Source: UBA1858 sp963976865
GTDB taxonomy: Bacteria; Pseudomonadota; Gammaproteobacteria; UBA4575
Assembly (NCBI GenBank): GCA_963976865.1
Contig: CAXBLY010000001.1
Location: forward strand, 1 to 64,000
Direction of reading: 5' to 3'
Length of the DNA: 64,000 bases
Shown here: in pieces, positions 52,670-61,676 of the stretch
Layout of the letters: each line of letters starts with the position of its first letter
Position numbering within the stretch: position 1 is the stretch's first letter
Position numbers and translations under genes: made by a program
The notes under the pieces: generated by a model
The model's database searches: none
The model's input: only the letters and a program-made list of their open reading frames with translations
Told to the model about the DNA's origin: nothing

Positions 52670-53826
52670 TCGGTTTCTATTCTCCTGCTAAGAAGTGAGC
52701 GCTCGTACATTTTTGCATAATGATTCCCACGATGCACACGATCTGCTACCTGACCTGCCAGCTGTCCACAAGCGGCAGCGATATCTTCTCCACGCGGTCT
52801 CCTGGTAATCACAACAATGTTATTTTGCATCAGTATCTGACTGAATTTATCAATCGCCTGCTGACTGGATCGCTGATAACCGGATTGCTCAAATGAATTA
52901 AACGGAATTAAATTAATTTTAGCGCGAATACCTTTTAATAAGTTAACAAGCTGTCTGGCCTGCTCTTCACTGTCATTCACGCCGTCCAGCATTACATATT
53001 CAAATGTAACACTTTCTTTGCGATTTTTATTCGCGAGATAACGCTGACATGCTGCCAGCAACTGTTCAATTGGATATTTTCTATTGATCGGGACCAGTTC
53101 GTTTCTCACTTCGTTGGTAGGTGCATGTAATGAAATAGCCAGACTTACATCTACTGACTGCGACAATTCATCAATTACCGGCACGACTCCCGAGGTACTC
53201 ACTGTGACTTTGCGCTTACCCATCCCGTAAGCAAAGTCATCTAACAACAACTTCACTACTGGCAAAACATTCTTAAAATTTAACAGCGGCTCGCCCATGC
53301 CCATGAACACGACATTGGTGAGCATTTGTTTATCACTATAAAGAGAACGCAGGCGCTGATCTGCTACCCACACCTGGCCAATTATTTCTGCTGCTGTGAG
53401 GTTACGGTTAAATCCCTGTCTTGCTGTCGCACAAAATGTGCAATCCAGTGCACAGCCCACTTGTGATGAAATACATAATGTTCCGCGTGTCGTTTCTGGT
53501 ATGAAGACGGCTTCTATAGCATTGGTTTTACCATCGCTATCTTCTCCGACACTTAACAGCCATTTAATGGTGCCGTCTTCAGAGAAATGTTCTGATTCTA
53601 TTTTAGGAAATGTAATTGTACTGTTACCAAGCAACAGCTCACGTAAGGACTTACTCAGATCCGTCATGTCATTTATATTAGTGACACCACGTTGATACAA
53701 CCATTGCAATACCTGTTGAGCACGGAATTTCTTTTCTCCGCGCTCAACAAAAAATTGCTCCAGTGAATCTCTGTCAATACCGACAAGGTTCACTGATTTA
53801 TTTGAGTTGTTTATGAGCGCGGACAA
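52660..53826 (-). CDS. rlmN: Dual-specificity RNA methyltransferase RlmN
   Basis: RlmN is a radical SAM enzyme that methylates A2503 of 23S rRNA and A37 of tRNA. The 388 residues contain the CxxxCxxC cluster in CALDCTFCATA and the conserved MGMGEPLLNF. A C-terminal cysteine in AACGQLAG is the methyl-carrier. It overlaps ndk by 16 bp. Confidence 0.97.
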   Translation of the reverse strand: MSALINNSNKSVNLVGIDRDSLEQFFVERGEKKFRAQQVLQWLYQRGVTNINDMTDLSKSLRELLLGNSTITFPKIESEHFSEDGTIKWLLSVGEDSDGKTNAIEAVFIPETTRGTLCISSQVGCALDCTFCATARQGFNRNLTAAEIIGQVWVADQRLRSLYSDKQMLTNVVFMGMGEPLLNFKNVLPVVKLLLDDFAYGMGKRKVTVSTSGVVPVIDELSQSVDVSLAISLHAPTNEVRNELVPINRKYPIEQLLAACQRYLANKNRKESVTFEYVMLDGVNDSEEQARQLVNLLKGIRAKINLIPFNSFEQSGYQRSSQQAIDKFSQILMQNNIVVITRRPRGEDIAAACGQLAGQVADRVHRGNHYAKMYERSLLSRRIETECV

Positions 53827-54239
53827 ATCTCACCTTCAGAAAAGAAATGTGCAATTTCCACGGCTGCTGTTTCTGGTGCATCTGATCCATGCACTGCATT
53901 TGCATCGATGCTGTCCGCAAAGTCCGCACGGATTGTACCAGGTGCTGCGTCGGCAGGATTCGTTGCTCCCATCACATCACGATTCTTTTTAATCGCGTCT
54001 TCACCTTCCAGCACCTGAACGACGACAGGTCCTGACGTCATGAAACTGACAAGATCATTATAAAATGGGCGCTCCTTATGAACTGCGTAAAACCCTTCGG
54101 CCTGCTCCTTTGTAAGCTGTAGCATTTTAGCTGCCACAATTTGCAATCCGGCTTTTTCAAATCGACTGTAAATTTCACCAATCACATTTTTTGCGACTGC
54201 GTCAGGTTTAATGATGGAACAGGTGCGCTCCTTTGCCAT
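53811..54239 (-). CDS. ndk: Nucleoside diphosphate kinase
   Basis: Ndk equilibrates NTP pools. The 142 residues have the active-site histidine in NAVHGSDA and KPDAVAKNVIGEI near the start. The ATG is preceded by GGGAG. The upstream region (54240-54419) has a small structured element between iscX and ndk. Confidence 0.97.
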   Translation of the reverse strand: MAKERTCSIIKPDAVAKNVIGEIYSRFEKAGLQIVAAKMLQLTKEQAEGFYAVHKERPFYNDLVSFMTSGPVVVQVLEGEDAIKKNRDVMGATNPADAAPGTIRADFADSIDANAVHGSDAPETAAVEIAHFFSEGEICPRS

Positions 54240-54308
54240 TTTCTAGATCTCCCAGGGTTTAAGTTAATGTTAAGAAATAAGGTCTAATTGATTAATTCTA
54301 CTCGGATA

Positions 54309-54348
54309 TTGGCCATGTGTGAACGGTTAGCGTAACCAATTGGGCCAA
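54309..54348. other. Nested inverted repeats upstream of ndk
   Basis: An outer pair TTGGCC/GGCCAA (54309-54314 and 54343-54348) encloses a perfect inner hairpin GGTTA-GCG-TAACC (54325-54337). It lies in the leader region of ndk. It may be an RNA structure or an operator; nothing assigns it. Confidence 0.35.
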
Positions 54349-54419
54349 CTCGTCCTGATTACAGCAGAAAAGTCTCTTCCCGGATATGTTTCGAGACCTG
54401 TTATCAATGAATTATTGTA

Positions 54420-54620
54420 TTAATCTCTTTCGTCAAGCCACGCCATTTGAATGGCTTCCAGTATACGTTCGCTGGATTTTTCAGGGTCATCCTCAAAATC
54501 GGCTAATTCACATACCCAGGCATGCAAATCTGTAAATCTTACATATTGAGGATCGACATCAGCATGTTTTTCATCAAGCTCAATTGCAATATCAAGAGTA
54601 TCAGTCCATCTTAAGCCCAT
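54420..54620 (-). CDS. iscX: Iron-sulfur assembly protein IscX
   Basis: IscX (YfhJ) is a small acidic protein that binds IscS and iron and tunes cluster assembly. The 66-residue sequence (GLRWTDTLDIAIELDEKHAD, RFTDLHAWVCELADFEDDP) is typical. It closes the isc operon. A weak stem (GTCTC/GAGAC followed by TTTT) downstream could end transcription. Confidence 0.96.
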   Translation of the reverse strand: MGLRWTDTLDIAIELDEKHADVDPQYVRFTDLHAWVCELADFEDDPEKSSERILEAIQMAWLDERD

Positions 54621-54649
54621 TCTATCTCTCCTATCAGTCGAGAATCAGA

Positions 54650-54988
54650 TTAGTGTGATTCAGAAACAAGGTTGATTGTATATTTTGGAATCTCAATGGT
54701 TAAGTCGCTATCACCAACAATTGCCTGACAGCTTAATCGCGAATCAGTGTCCAGGCCCCACGCCTTGTCCAGATAATCTTCTTCCATTTCGGTTGCTTCA
54801 GAAAGAGAATCCAAACCCTCTCTCACGTGCACGTGACAAGTTGTACATGCACACGACTTCTCACACGCATGTTCAATTTCGATACCGTTATTAAGTGCTG
54901 CATCACATACACTTATACCCGGCTCAACCTCAATGGTTTTGCCTTCGGGACAAATTTTATCGTGAGGTAAAAAAATTAACTTAGGCAT
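54650..54988 (-). CDS. fdx: ISC-type [2Fe-2S] ferredoxin
   Basis: Fdx supplies electrons for cluster assembly. The 112 residues have the adrenodoxin-type ligands CEKSCACTTCHVHV and a fourth cysteine in RLSCQAIV. It lies between hscA and iscX. Confidence 0.96.
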   Translation of the reverse strand: MPKLIFLPHDKICPEGKTIEVEPGISVCDAALNNGIEIEHACEKSCACTTCHVHVREGLDSLSEATEMEEDYLDKAWGLDTDSRLSCQAIVGDSDLTIEIPKYTINLVSESH

Positions 54989-54997
54989 AATGATTCT

Positions 54998-56866
54998 TCA
55001 CTTTTCAAATTCTTCTAATTTTCGACCCTGCATCATTGAACGCACACTATTGTTCATCCGGCGTGCTACATATTCTTCACTAACTGTTTCAACATTTTTG
55101 ATCGCACTTTTTATTTCTTCTGCACTGGTTGCAGAGTTTCTTACGTCTATTAAAACGTTACGCATACTTGTAATTTCTTCCAGTTCTTTTTCATTCAGCA
55201 ATTCATTTCCATCTTTAGCAAGCGCTGAATCCAGTGCTTCGACCACACGATCAGCTTCTACCTGCTCTTCGCGCAAACTACGCGCTATCATATCTTCTTG
55301 CGCATTATCCATAGACGCTTTCAGCATGCTTTCTATTTCTGCATCAGTCAGCCCATATGATGGTTTCACTTCAATGCTGGCAGAAACACCAGTATTTACT
55401 TCTTGCGCACTGACGCTTAACAGTCCATCTGCATCCACCTGAAAAGTAACTTTAATTTTTGCGGCACCGGCAACCATTGGTGGCAAACCGGTTAAGTCAA
55501 ATGTCGCTAAAGATCGACAATCTGAAACCAGTTCACGCTCACCCTGCAACACATGTACACGCATCGCGGTTTGACCGTCTTTGTAGGTCGTGAATTCCTG
55601 TGCACGCGCCACTGGAATTGAAGTATTTCTGTTTACAATTTTCTCAACCAGGCCACCCATTGTTTCTATCCCTAAAGACAGCGGTATCACATCCAGCAAC
55701 AGCATTTCATCACCAGGCTTATTACCTGCCAAAATATCTGCCTGTATTGCAGCACCAATCGCCACTACCCGGTCCGGATCAATATCAGTGTGCGGTTTTT
55801 TTGCAAAAAACTTTTCTACTTGTTGGCTGACCAATGGAACGCGAGTTGATCCACCCACCATGACTACTTCTGAAATCTCATCCTTTTCAACACCTGCATC
55901 ACGCAATGCACGTCGACATGCCATGATGGTTTTCTTCACATAGGGTTCAATCAACCGATCAAAATTTTCACGTGTTAATTCAAGAGCCTCATAACCTTCT
56001 ATCTTTACAGTGGCTACAGATTGACTGGTTAATTGTTCTTTCGCATGCCGCGCAGCTGATAAAATTCTGCGCATGGCTATATCGTCATCACGTATTGTCG
56101 AATCCAGATTTTCAATCACCCAGTTTGCAATGGCATGATCGAAATCATCACCACCCAGAGCAGAATCTCCACCCGTAGCCATCACTTCAAATACACCTTT
56201 ACGCAGGCGCAATATCGATACATCGAAAGTCCCCCCACCGAGATCGTATACTGCAATCACACCTTCCGCAGATTGATCAAGCCCGTAGGCAATTGCCGCT
56301 GCTGTAGGTTCGTTCAGAAGTCTGTAAACATTTAAACCGGCTAACGTGGCTGCATCTTTGGTTGCTTGTCGCTGAGAATCATCAAAATATGCAGGCACCG
56401 TAATCACGGCACCGACCAGTTCACCACCCAGCGTATTGATTGCACGATCTTTAAGCGCTAGTAAAATATCGGCAGAAATTTCAACTGCAGTGCGCGGGCC
56501 TATTGCTGTTTTTACACGTGGCACGCTGTCGTTATTATTTTCAAACCGAAAAGGTATGTAATCATTTGCCGACTGGATATCTTGTGCGGAACGCCCAAGT
56601 ACCCGTTTTATAGAAGCAATTGTATTTAACGGATCTGTTGAGAAATTATCTAAAGCGCCTGCACCGACTTGCGGGGATTTGCCTTTTTCATAGTAAACAA
56701 CCGAAGGTAGCAATGCATGACCATTTGCATCTTCCAGCGTCTCAGCAACGCCGCTTCGTACTGTCGCTACCAGCGAATTGGTCGTGCCAAGGTCGATACC
56801 CACAGCCAGACGATGCTCGTGTGGAGCAGTCGACATTCCGGGTTCTGAAATTTGTAATAGCGCCAT
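54998..56866 (-). CDS. hscA: Fe-S chaperone HscA
   Basis: HscA is an Hsp70 specialised to help IscU release its cluster. The 622 residues show VGIDLGTTNSLVA, YDLGGGTFDVSILR and VGGSTRVPLV of the nucleotide-binding domain, and a substrate-binding domain after about 390 with LDVIPLSLGIETMGG. It overlaps no gene but starts 3 bp after hscB. Confidence 0.97.
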   Translation of the reverse strand: MALLQISEPGMSTAPHEHRLAVGIDLGTTNSLVATVRSGVAETLEDANGHALLPSVVYYEKGKSPQVGAGALDNFSTDPLNTIASIKRVLGRSAQDIQSANDYIPFRFENNNDSVPRVKTAIGPRTAVEISADILLALKDRAINTLGGELVGAVITVPAYFDDSQRQATKDAATLAGLNVYRLLNEPTAAAIAYGLDQSAEGVIAVYDLGGGTFDVSILRLRKGVFEVMATGGDSALGGDDFDHAIANWVIENLDSTIRDDDIAMRRILSAARHAKEQLTSQSVATVKIEGYEALELTRENFDRLIEPYVKKTIMACRRALRDAGVEKDEISEVVMVGGSTRVPLVSQQVEKFFAKKPHTDIDPDRVVAIGAAIQADILAGNKPGDEMLLLDVIPLSLGIETMGGLVEKIVNRNTSIPVARAQEFTTYKDGQTAMRVHVLQGERELVSDCRSLATFDLTGLPPMVAGAAKIKVTFQVDADGLLSVSAQEVNTGVSASIEVKPSYGLTDAEIESMLKASMDNAQEDMIARSLREEQVEADRVVEALDSALAKDGNELLNEKELEEITSMRNVLIDVRNSATSAEEIKSAIKNVETVSEEYVARRMNNSVRSMMQGRKLEEFEK

Positions 56867-56869
56867 AGT

Positions 56870-57412
56870 TTATAGAAATTGCTCTTCTAGAGCTTCCTGC
56901 TTCTGGTTTATCTGCTGCTGTAATCTTTTAAAGAACTGTAACTTCAATACAATTTCTTTAGCCTCATCCCACTCCTGAGCATTGAAATGAGTCTGGTATT
57001 TCTCGACTAACCGGGATTTTTCCTGCTGTGACGTGCGCATTAATTCATCCAGAGACTCAAGCGGATCCTGTTCTTCACCAACTTCATCTATCTGTTCCCG
57101 CAAGCTCATTTGAGCCATCAGGAAGTCCATATCTTCTGTTGTATCTTTCTCCGAATTAAACTGCACTCCCTGCAATTCAAGCAGGTAACGTGCTCTTGAT
57201 GACTCATCCTGCAAAGTCTTGTGTGCTTCATTGATAAAAGTAGTTGCCTGCATCGCGACACGCTTATCCTGATCAGCACCTTCTACGAATCGATCCGGAT
57301 GATATTGTGATTGCAGTTTCTGGTATCGCTCTGCCAGGATTGTTCGGTCAAGATGATATTGCGCCTCGAGCCCAAACAGCTCGAAGTAATTTCGAGAGAA
57401 ATTAAATTCCAT
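56870..57412 (-). CDS. hscB: Fe-S co-chaperone HscB
   Basis: HscB is a J-protein that brings IscU to HscA and stimulates its ATPase. The 180 residues have an N-terminal J domain with HPD at 38-40 (QYHPDRF) and a C-terminal helical bundle. It is 45 bp downstream of iscA. Confidence 0.96.
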   Translation of the reverse strand: MEFNFSRNYFELFGLEAQYHLDRTILAERYQKLQSQYHPDRFVEGADQDKRVAMQATTFINEAHKTLQDESSRARYLLELQGVQFNSEKDTTEDMDFLMAQMSLREQIDEVGEEQDPLESLDELMRTSQQEKSRLVEKYQTHFNAQEWDEAKEIVLKLQFFKRLQQQINQKQEALEEQFL

Positions 57413-57457
57413 AGATAAACAGATTAAGAAAAATCAGGCGAACGTACTTCGATCAGT

Positions 57458-57781
57458 CTAAACAGTAAAGCTTTCGCCGCAACCACAGCGATCTTTTTCA
57501 TTAGGATTATTAAACTTAAATCCTTCATTCAGACCTTCTTTGGCAAAATCGAGCTCTGTGCCATCCAAATACACCAGGCTTTTGGGATTTATCAGTATTT
57601 TCACACCGTTTTCTTCAAACACTTCATCTGTGTCTTCAATCTCATCGGCAAACTCTATTGTGTAAGCCATCCCTGAACAGCCAGTCGTCTTGACGCCGAG
57701 ACGCACACCGACACCTTTCCCGCGTTTCTCCAGGAATGTTCTCACTCGATTTGCAGCACTTTCCGTTAACGAAATAGACAT
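57458..57781 (-). CDS. iscA: A-type Fe-S carrier IscA
   Basis: IscA carries Fe-S clusters or iron. The 107 residues have the three cysteines in TTGCSGMAY and DRCGCGESF. It lies 9 bp after iscU. The window also has the paralogue erpA. Confidence 0.97.
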   Translation of the reverse strand: MSISLTESAANRVRTFLEKRGKGVGVRLGVKTTGCSGMAYTIEFADEIEDTDEVFEENGVKILINPKSLVYLDGTELDFAKEGLNEGFKFNNPNEKDRCGCGESFTV

Positions 57782-57790
57782 GAGATTAAA

Positions 57791-58192
57791 TTACGCACTC
57801 TGCTTTTCTTTAACTGTCTGCTTGCCCTGATAATCGGTAATCGCGGCACGAATTGCATCTTCTGCTAACACTGAACAGTGAATTTTCACTGGAGGCAATG
57901 CAAGTTCTTCTGCGATATCAGAGTTTTTAATCTGGCTCGCTTCATCCAGCGTCTTTCCCTTGACCCATTCAGTTAACAGACTAGAAGAGGCAATTGCTGA
58001 TCCACAACCGTAAGTTTTAAACTTGGCATCTTCGATCACCCCGTTCTCACCTACCTGAATCTGCAATTTCATGACATCACCGCATGCTGGCGCACCAACC
58101 ATGCCAGTACCTACACTGACATCATCTTTATTCAAAGTGCCTACGTTACGAGGATTCTCGTAGTGGTCTAGTACCTTTTTTCCGTATGACAT
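57791..58192 (-). CDS. iscU: Fe-S scaffold IscU
   Basis: IscU is the scaffold on which Fe-S clusters form. The 133 residues have the three cluster cysteines (APACGDVMKL, YGCGSAIASSS, IHCSVLAEDA) and the HscA-binding LPPVK motif. Five C-terminal residues exceed the usual length. Confidence 0.97.
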   Translation of the reverse strand: MSYGKKVLDHYENPRNVGTLNKDDVSVGTGMVGAPACGDVMKLQIQVGENGVIEDAKFKTYGCGSAIASSSLLTEWVKGKTLDEASQIKNSDIAEELALPPVKIHCSVLAEDAIRAAITDYQGKQTVKEKQSA

Positions 58193-58230
58193 TGTCTTGA
58201 CTCCTTAATTAAATATACTAATTCTTACAA

Positions 58231-59454
58231 CTAATGTGCGGCCCACTCGATTGATTTCAAGTCCACACCATCTTTATACATGTCCCATAGAGGCGAAAGA
58301 TCACGTAATTTGTTTACTGCCTGTCGAATCACCTTAATTGCGTATTCGACGTCCTCCTCCGTAGTAAAACGTCCAATACTAAAACGTAATGAGCTGTGCG
58401 CTAATTCATCATCACGCCCCAGCGCTCTTAGAACATAACTGGGTTCAAGTGACGCACTTGTGCATGCTGACCCAGAAGATATTGCTATATCCTTTAAAGC
58501 CATAATCAGGCTTTCACCTTCAACAAAGTTAAAACTCATGTTCAGATTATGTGGCACACGATGATCCAGATCTCCATTGATATAGACTTCTTCCATATCG
58601 TTTAACCCGTTTAGCAGGCGATCTCTGAGCATGCGAATACGTTCGTTTTCACTAGCCATTTCTTCTTTTGCAATTCTGAATGCCTCACCCATACCGACTA
58701 TTTGATGTGTTGGCAAAGTACCAGAACGCATGCCTCGCTCATGACCACCCCCGTGCATCTGTGATTCAATACGCACACGTGGCTTGCGACATACATACAA
58801 TGCACCTATACCTTTAGGTCCATAAATTTTATGTGCAGAAAAACTCATTAAATCGACATTCATGTCTTTAACATCGATTTCCACTTTACCCGGGCTTTGC
58901 GCAGCATCTACATGAAAAATGATTTTCTTCTCGCGTGCCAGTGCACCTATTGCTTTTATATCCTGAACAACACCAATTTCATTATTTACATGCATTACAG
59001 AAATCAGTATGGTGTCTTCCCGAATAGCAGATTTCAGCTTATTCATGTCAACCAGACCATCTGATTCTGGCTCCAGATACGTTACTTCAAACCCTTCCCG
59101 CTCCAGCTGCCTGCATGTATCCAGGACTGCTTTGTGTTCAGTCTTCAAAGTAATAATATGTTTACCGTTCTTGCTATAAAAATGCGCAGCACCTTTAATG
59201 GCAAGATTATCAGATTCTGTTGCACCGCTTGTCCAAACGATTTCCTTGGGATCAGCATTCACTAGTGCGGCAACATTTTTTCGTGCCTCTTCTACTGCCT
59301 CTTCTGCTTTCCATCCGAACGCATGGCTTCTTGATGCTGGATTACCAAAGTTACCTTCCGGGGTTAAGCACTCCATCATAGCTTTTGCGACACGCGGATC
59401 GACTGGCGTTGTAGCACTGTAATCAAGGTAGATGGGTAGTTTTAACTCGCTCAC
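58231..59454 (-). CDS. iscS: Cysteine desulfurase IscS
   Basis: IscS removes sulfur from cysteine and passes it to IscU and other acceptors. The 407 residues contain the PLP lysine in SFSAHKIYGPKG and the persulfide cysteine loop SGSACTSASLEPS. The start is ATG after AAGGA-type leader. Confidence 0.97.
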   Translation of the reverse strand: MSELKLPIYLDYSATTPVDPRVAKAMMECLTPEGNFGNPASRSHAFGWKAEEAVEEARKNVAALVNADPKEIVWTSGATESDNLAIKGAAHFYSKNGKHIITLKTEHKAVLDTCRQLEREGFEVTYLEPESDGLVDMNKLKSAIREDTILISVMHVNNEIGVVQDIKAIGALAREKKIIFHVDAAQSPGKVEIDVKDMNVDLMSFSAHKIYGPKGIGALYVCRKPRVRIESQMHGGGHERGMRSGTLPTHQIVGMGEAFRIAKEEMASENERIRMLRDRLLNGLNDMEEVYINGDLDHRVPHNLNMSFNFVEGESLIMALKDIAISSGSACTSASLEPSYVLRALGRDDELAHSSLRFSIGRFTTEEDVEYAIKVIRQAVNKLRDLSPLWDMYKDGVDLKSIEWAAH

Positions 59455-59478
59455 TGATAATATCCTTTATTTAATTCT

Positions 59479-59946
59479 TTACTGAAAATCAACTCGCTGC
59501 TCGCTTCCGAGCATACGATCCTGTCGTTCTGCAACTTCAACCACGCGCTGCTTGCTGATAGCATCCTCAAGAGTAATCCCTGAAAGAAATACATGAATCT
59601 GCGAACTTAACTCTTCCCACAATTCATGGGTCAGACAACGCTGCTGGTTTTGGCAATCTGCATTTCCACCACACCGGGTCGCATCTACATGCTCATCAAC
59701 GGCTGTGATAATATCTGCGATAGCAATTTGGTCGGTAGCATGAGCCAGACGATAACCACCGCCCGGGCCTCTAGTACTCGCGACCAGACCACGTCGACGC
59801 ATACGGCCAAATAACTGCTCCAGATAAGAAAGTGAAATGCCCTGTCTTTCGGATATATCACTTAACGAAACGGGACCCTCAGTCTGATGTATCGCGACAT
59901 CAAACATGGCTGTCACTGCATATCTGCCTTTAGTACTAAGTTTCAT
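59479..59946 (-). CDS. iscR: Fe-S-sensing regulator IscR
   Basis: IscR is an Rrf2 regulator whose [2Fe-2S] state represses isc. The 155 residues have an N-terminal winged helix (about 1-65) and the three cluster cysteines (CGGNADCQNQQRC) plus nearby His. It leads the operon and is preceded by a type-1 site, consistent with autorepression. Confidence 0.97.
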   Translation of the reverse strand: MKLSTKGRYAVTAMFDVAIHQTEGPVSLSDISERQGISLSYLEQLFGRMRRRGLVASTRGPGGGYRLAHATDQIAIADIITAVDEHVDATRCGGNADCQNQQRCLTHELWEELSSQIHVFLSGITLEDAISKQRVVEVAERQDRMLGSEQRVDFQ

Positions 59947-59984
59947 TCTTTCTCACCAATGTGATTATGATGAAAATAATACCA

Positions 59985-60009
59985 ATACCCGACTATTTTA
60001 ATCAAGTAT
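59985..60009 (-). promoter_or_regulatory. IscR type-1 binding site and promoter of the isc operon
   Basis: Read on the minus strand, the 25 bases match the E. coli type-1 consensus at 24 of 25 positions. The left half contains the -35 TTGATT, and a -10 TATTAT lies 18 bp downstream, so holo-IscR would occlude RNA polymerase. The iscR ATG is 39 bp beyond the site. Confidence 0.88.
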
Positions 60010-60068
60010 AGCTAACGGGCTAGTAGGCCTGATCTGCACATGGGAATGACGCTTGATATATTTGTAAC

Positions 60069-60788
60069 CTATTGTTTTAAAACATTTTTTAATATCCCTC
60101 TTAGGATATTAATATCTGCACTACTCATTTGAGACCGGTCAAATAACCGCCTCATTTTGCGCATTAGGGGGGTTGGGTTGTCTTTATCAAGAAATTCAAT
60201 TTTATCCAGTGCCTGCCATAAATGCTCGTAAAACCCCTCCCTCTCTGCGACAGGTGCGAGCATGCCAGACCGTGACGAACTTTGGTTCGATACATCATTC
60301 ACTGCACCCAGCCCGGCAACATGCCACTCATAGCATAATATTTGAACAGCCGCCGCAATATTTAGGGACCCGTACTCTTTATTTGAAGGTATGGTGCAGA
60401 CAGTGGTGCATAAATCAATTTCCTCATTACTTAAGCCGTTTCTTTCCCGACCAAAAACCCATGCTACCTGTGTGTTCACTGAATCACTGAGCATTTGCTG
60501 CATCAGCTCTTTAGGTGTCACTACCGGTGCGGATAATTTTCGATTTCGCGCAGTGATGCCTACAACATTCTGGCAGTCTGCAATTGCCTCAGTCAGCGTA
60601 TTATATTGCCGGGCATTCTCAAGAATATCCGCGGCACCTGACGCACGGGCAAATGCAACCGGATCTGGAAACTGTTTTGGCAACACAAGGCCAAGCTCAT
60701 AAAGACACATGGTTTTCATCGCACGCGCTGCTGCGCCTATATTTCCCGGATGCGAGGTCTCCACTAATACCACTTTTGGTTGTTTCAT
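60069..60788 (-). CDS. trmJ: tRNA (cytidine/uridine-2'-O-)-methyltransferase TrmJ
   Basis: TrmJ methylates position 32 of tRNA using SAM. The 239-residue SPOUT enzyme has VVLVETSHPGNIGAAARAMK at the start and the knot motif WVFGRERNGLSNEE. It is upstream of iscR and divergent from suhB, the common order. Confidence 0.95.
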   Translation of the reverse strand: MKQPKVVLVETSHPGNIGAAARAMKTMCLYELGLVLPKQFPDPVAFARASGAADILENARQYNTLTEAIADCQNVVGITARNRKLSAPVVTPKELMQQMLSDSVNTQVAWVFGRERNGLSNEEIDLCTTVCTIPSNKEYGSLNIAAAVQILCYEWHVAGLGAVNDVSNQSSSRSGMLAPVAEREGFYEHLWQALDKIEFLDKDNPTPLMRKMRRLFDRSQMSSADINILRGILKNVLKQ

Positions 60789-60884
60789 TTTACTTTGTAT
60801 CTGTATTATTGATTATTAAGCTTACAAATTGATTCGTCTCTGCTACCCTTTGCCGCCAATTCTAACAAACCGCTTATTTACACT

Positions 60885-61673
60885 ATGAAACCTGCATTAA
60901 ATATTGCGGTCAGCGCAGCTCGAGCAGCCGGTCAAGTCATACTTCGAAACATGAATCGCTTGCCGGATATAAAAATCCACAGCAAGGGTAATAACGATTT
61001 CGTAAGCGAGGTAGATCATCAGGCTGAAAGATCTATTATATCTATTATCCAAAAAGCATACCCCAGCCATGCCATTCTTGCTGAAGAGTCTGGACAGCAA
61101 CAGGGTGACGAGTGTGAATGGATTATTGACCCTCTGGATGGCACCACAAATTACCTGCGTGGCGTGCCGCAGTTTTCTGTTTCCATCGCAATGCGTGAAA
61201 AAAACAAGCTGCAGCTAGGTGTTGTCTACGACCCTCTAAAAGAAGAATTATTCTGTGCCGCACGAGGGGAAGGTGCAACTTTAAACAATCGTCGCATTCG
61301 CGTCAGCAAACAACGTGAAATTACAGGCAGCCTAATAGGCACCGGTCTACCCTACCGGGATAACCAGGAACTGGAAGTCTATCTGGCAACACTGCGTGCT
61401 TTATTAGCCAGAACCTCTGGCATACGTCGCGCAGGCTCAGCCGCACTGGACCTGGCCTATGTGGCAGCAGGACGTTTTGATGGCTTTTGGGAATTCGGTT
61501 TAAACACCTGGGATATTGCTGCAGGTGTACTTCTTGTTCAGGAAGCAGGTGGTCTGGTCAGCGACATGGAAGGTGGACATACTCATATCGAGACAGGCAA
61601 CATCATCGCAGCTAACAATCAGATTTATAAAAACCTGATCACCACCATCAGTAACGCTGCTAAATCTGTTTAA
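60885..61673 (+). CDS. suhB: Inositol-1-monophosphatase family protein SuhB
   Basis: SuhB hydrolyses inositol monophosphate and also takes part in rRNA antitermination in E. coli. The 262 residues have the metal sites EESG, DPLDGTTNYLRG and WDIAAG. It is divergent from trmJ and ends 3 bp from secF on the other strand. Confidence 0.96.
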   Translation: MKPALNIAVSAARAAGQVILRNMNRLPDIKIHSKGNNDFVSEVDHQAERSIISIIQKAYPSHAILAEESGQQQGDECEWIIDPLDGTTNYLRGVPQFSVSIAMREKNKLQLGVVYDPLKEELFCAARGEGATLNNRRIRVSKQREITGSLIGTGLPYRDNQELEVYLATLRALLARTSGIRRAGSAALDLAYVAAGRFDGFWEFGLNTWDIAAGVLLVQEAGGLVSDMEGGHTHIETGNIIAANNQIYKNLITTISNAAKSV

Positions 61674-61676
61674 TAT

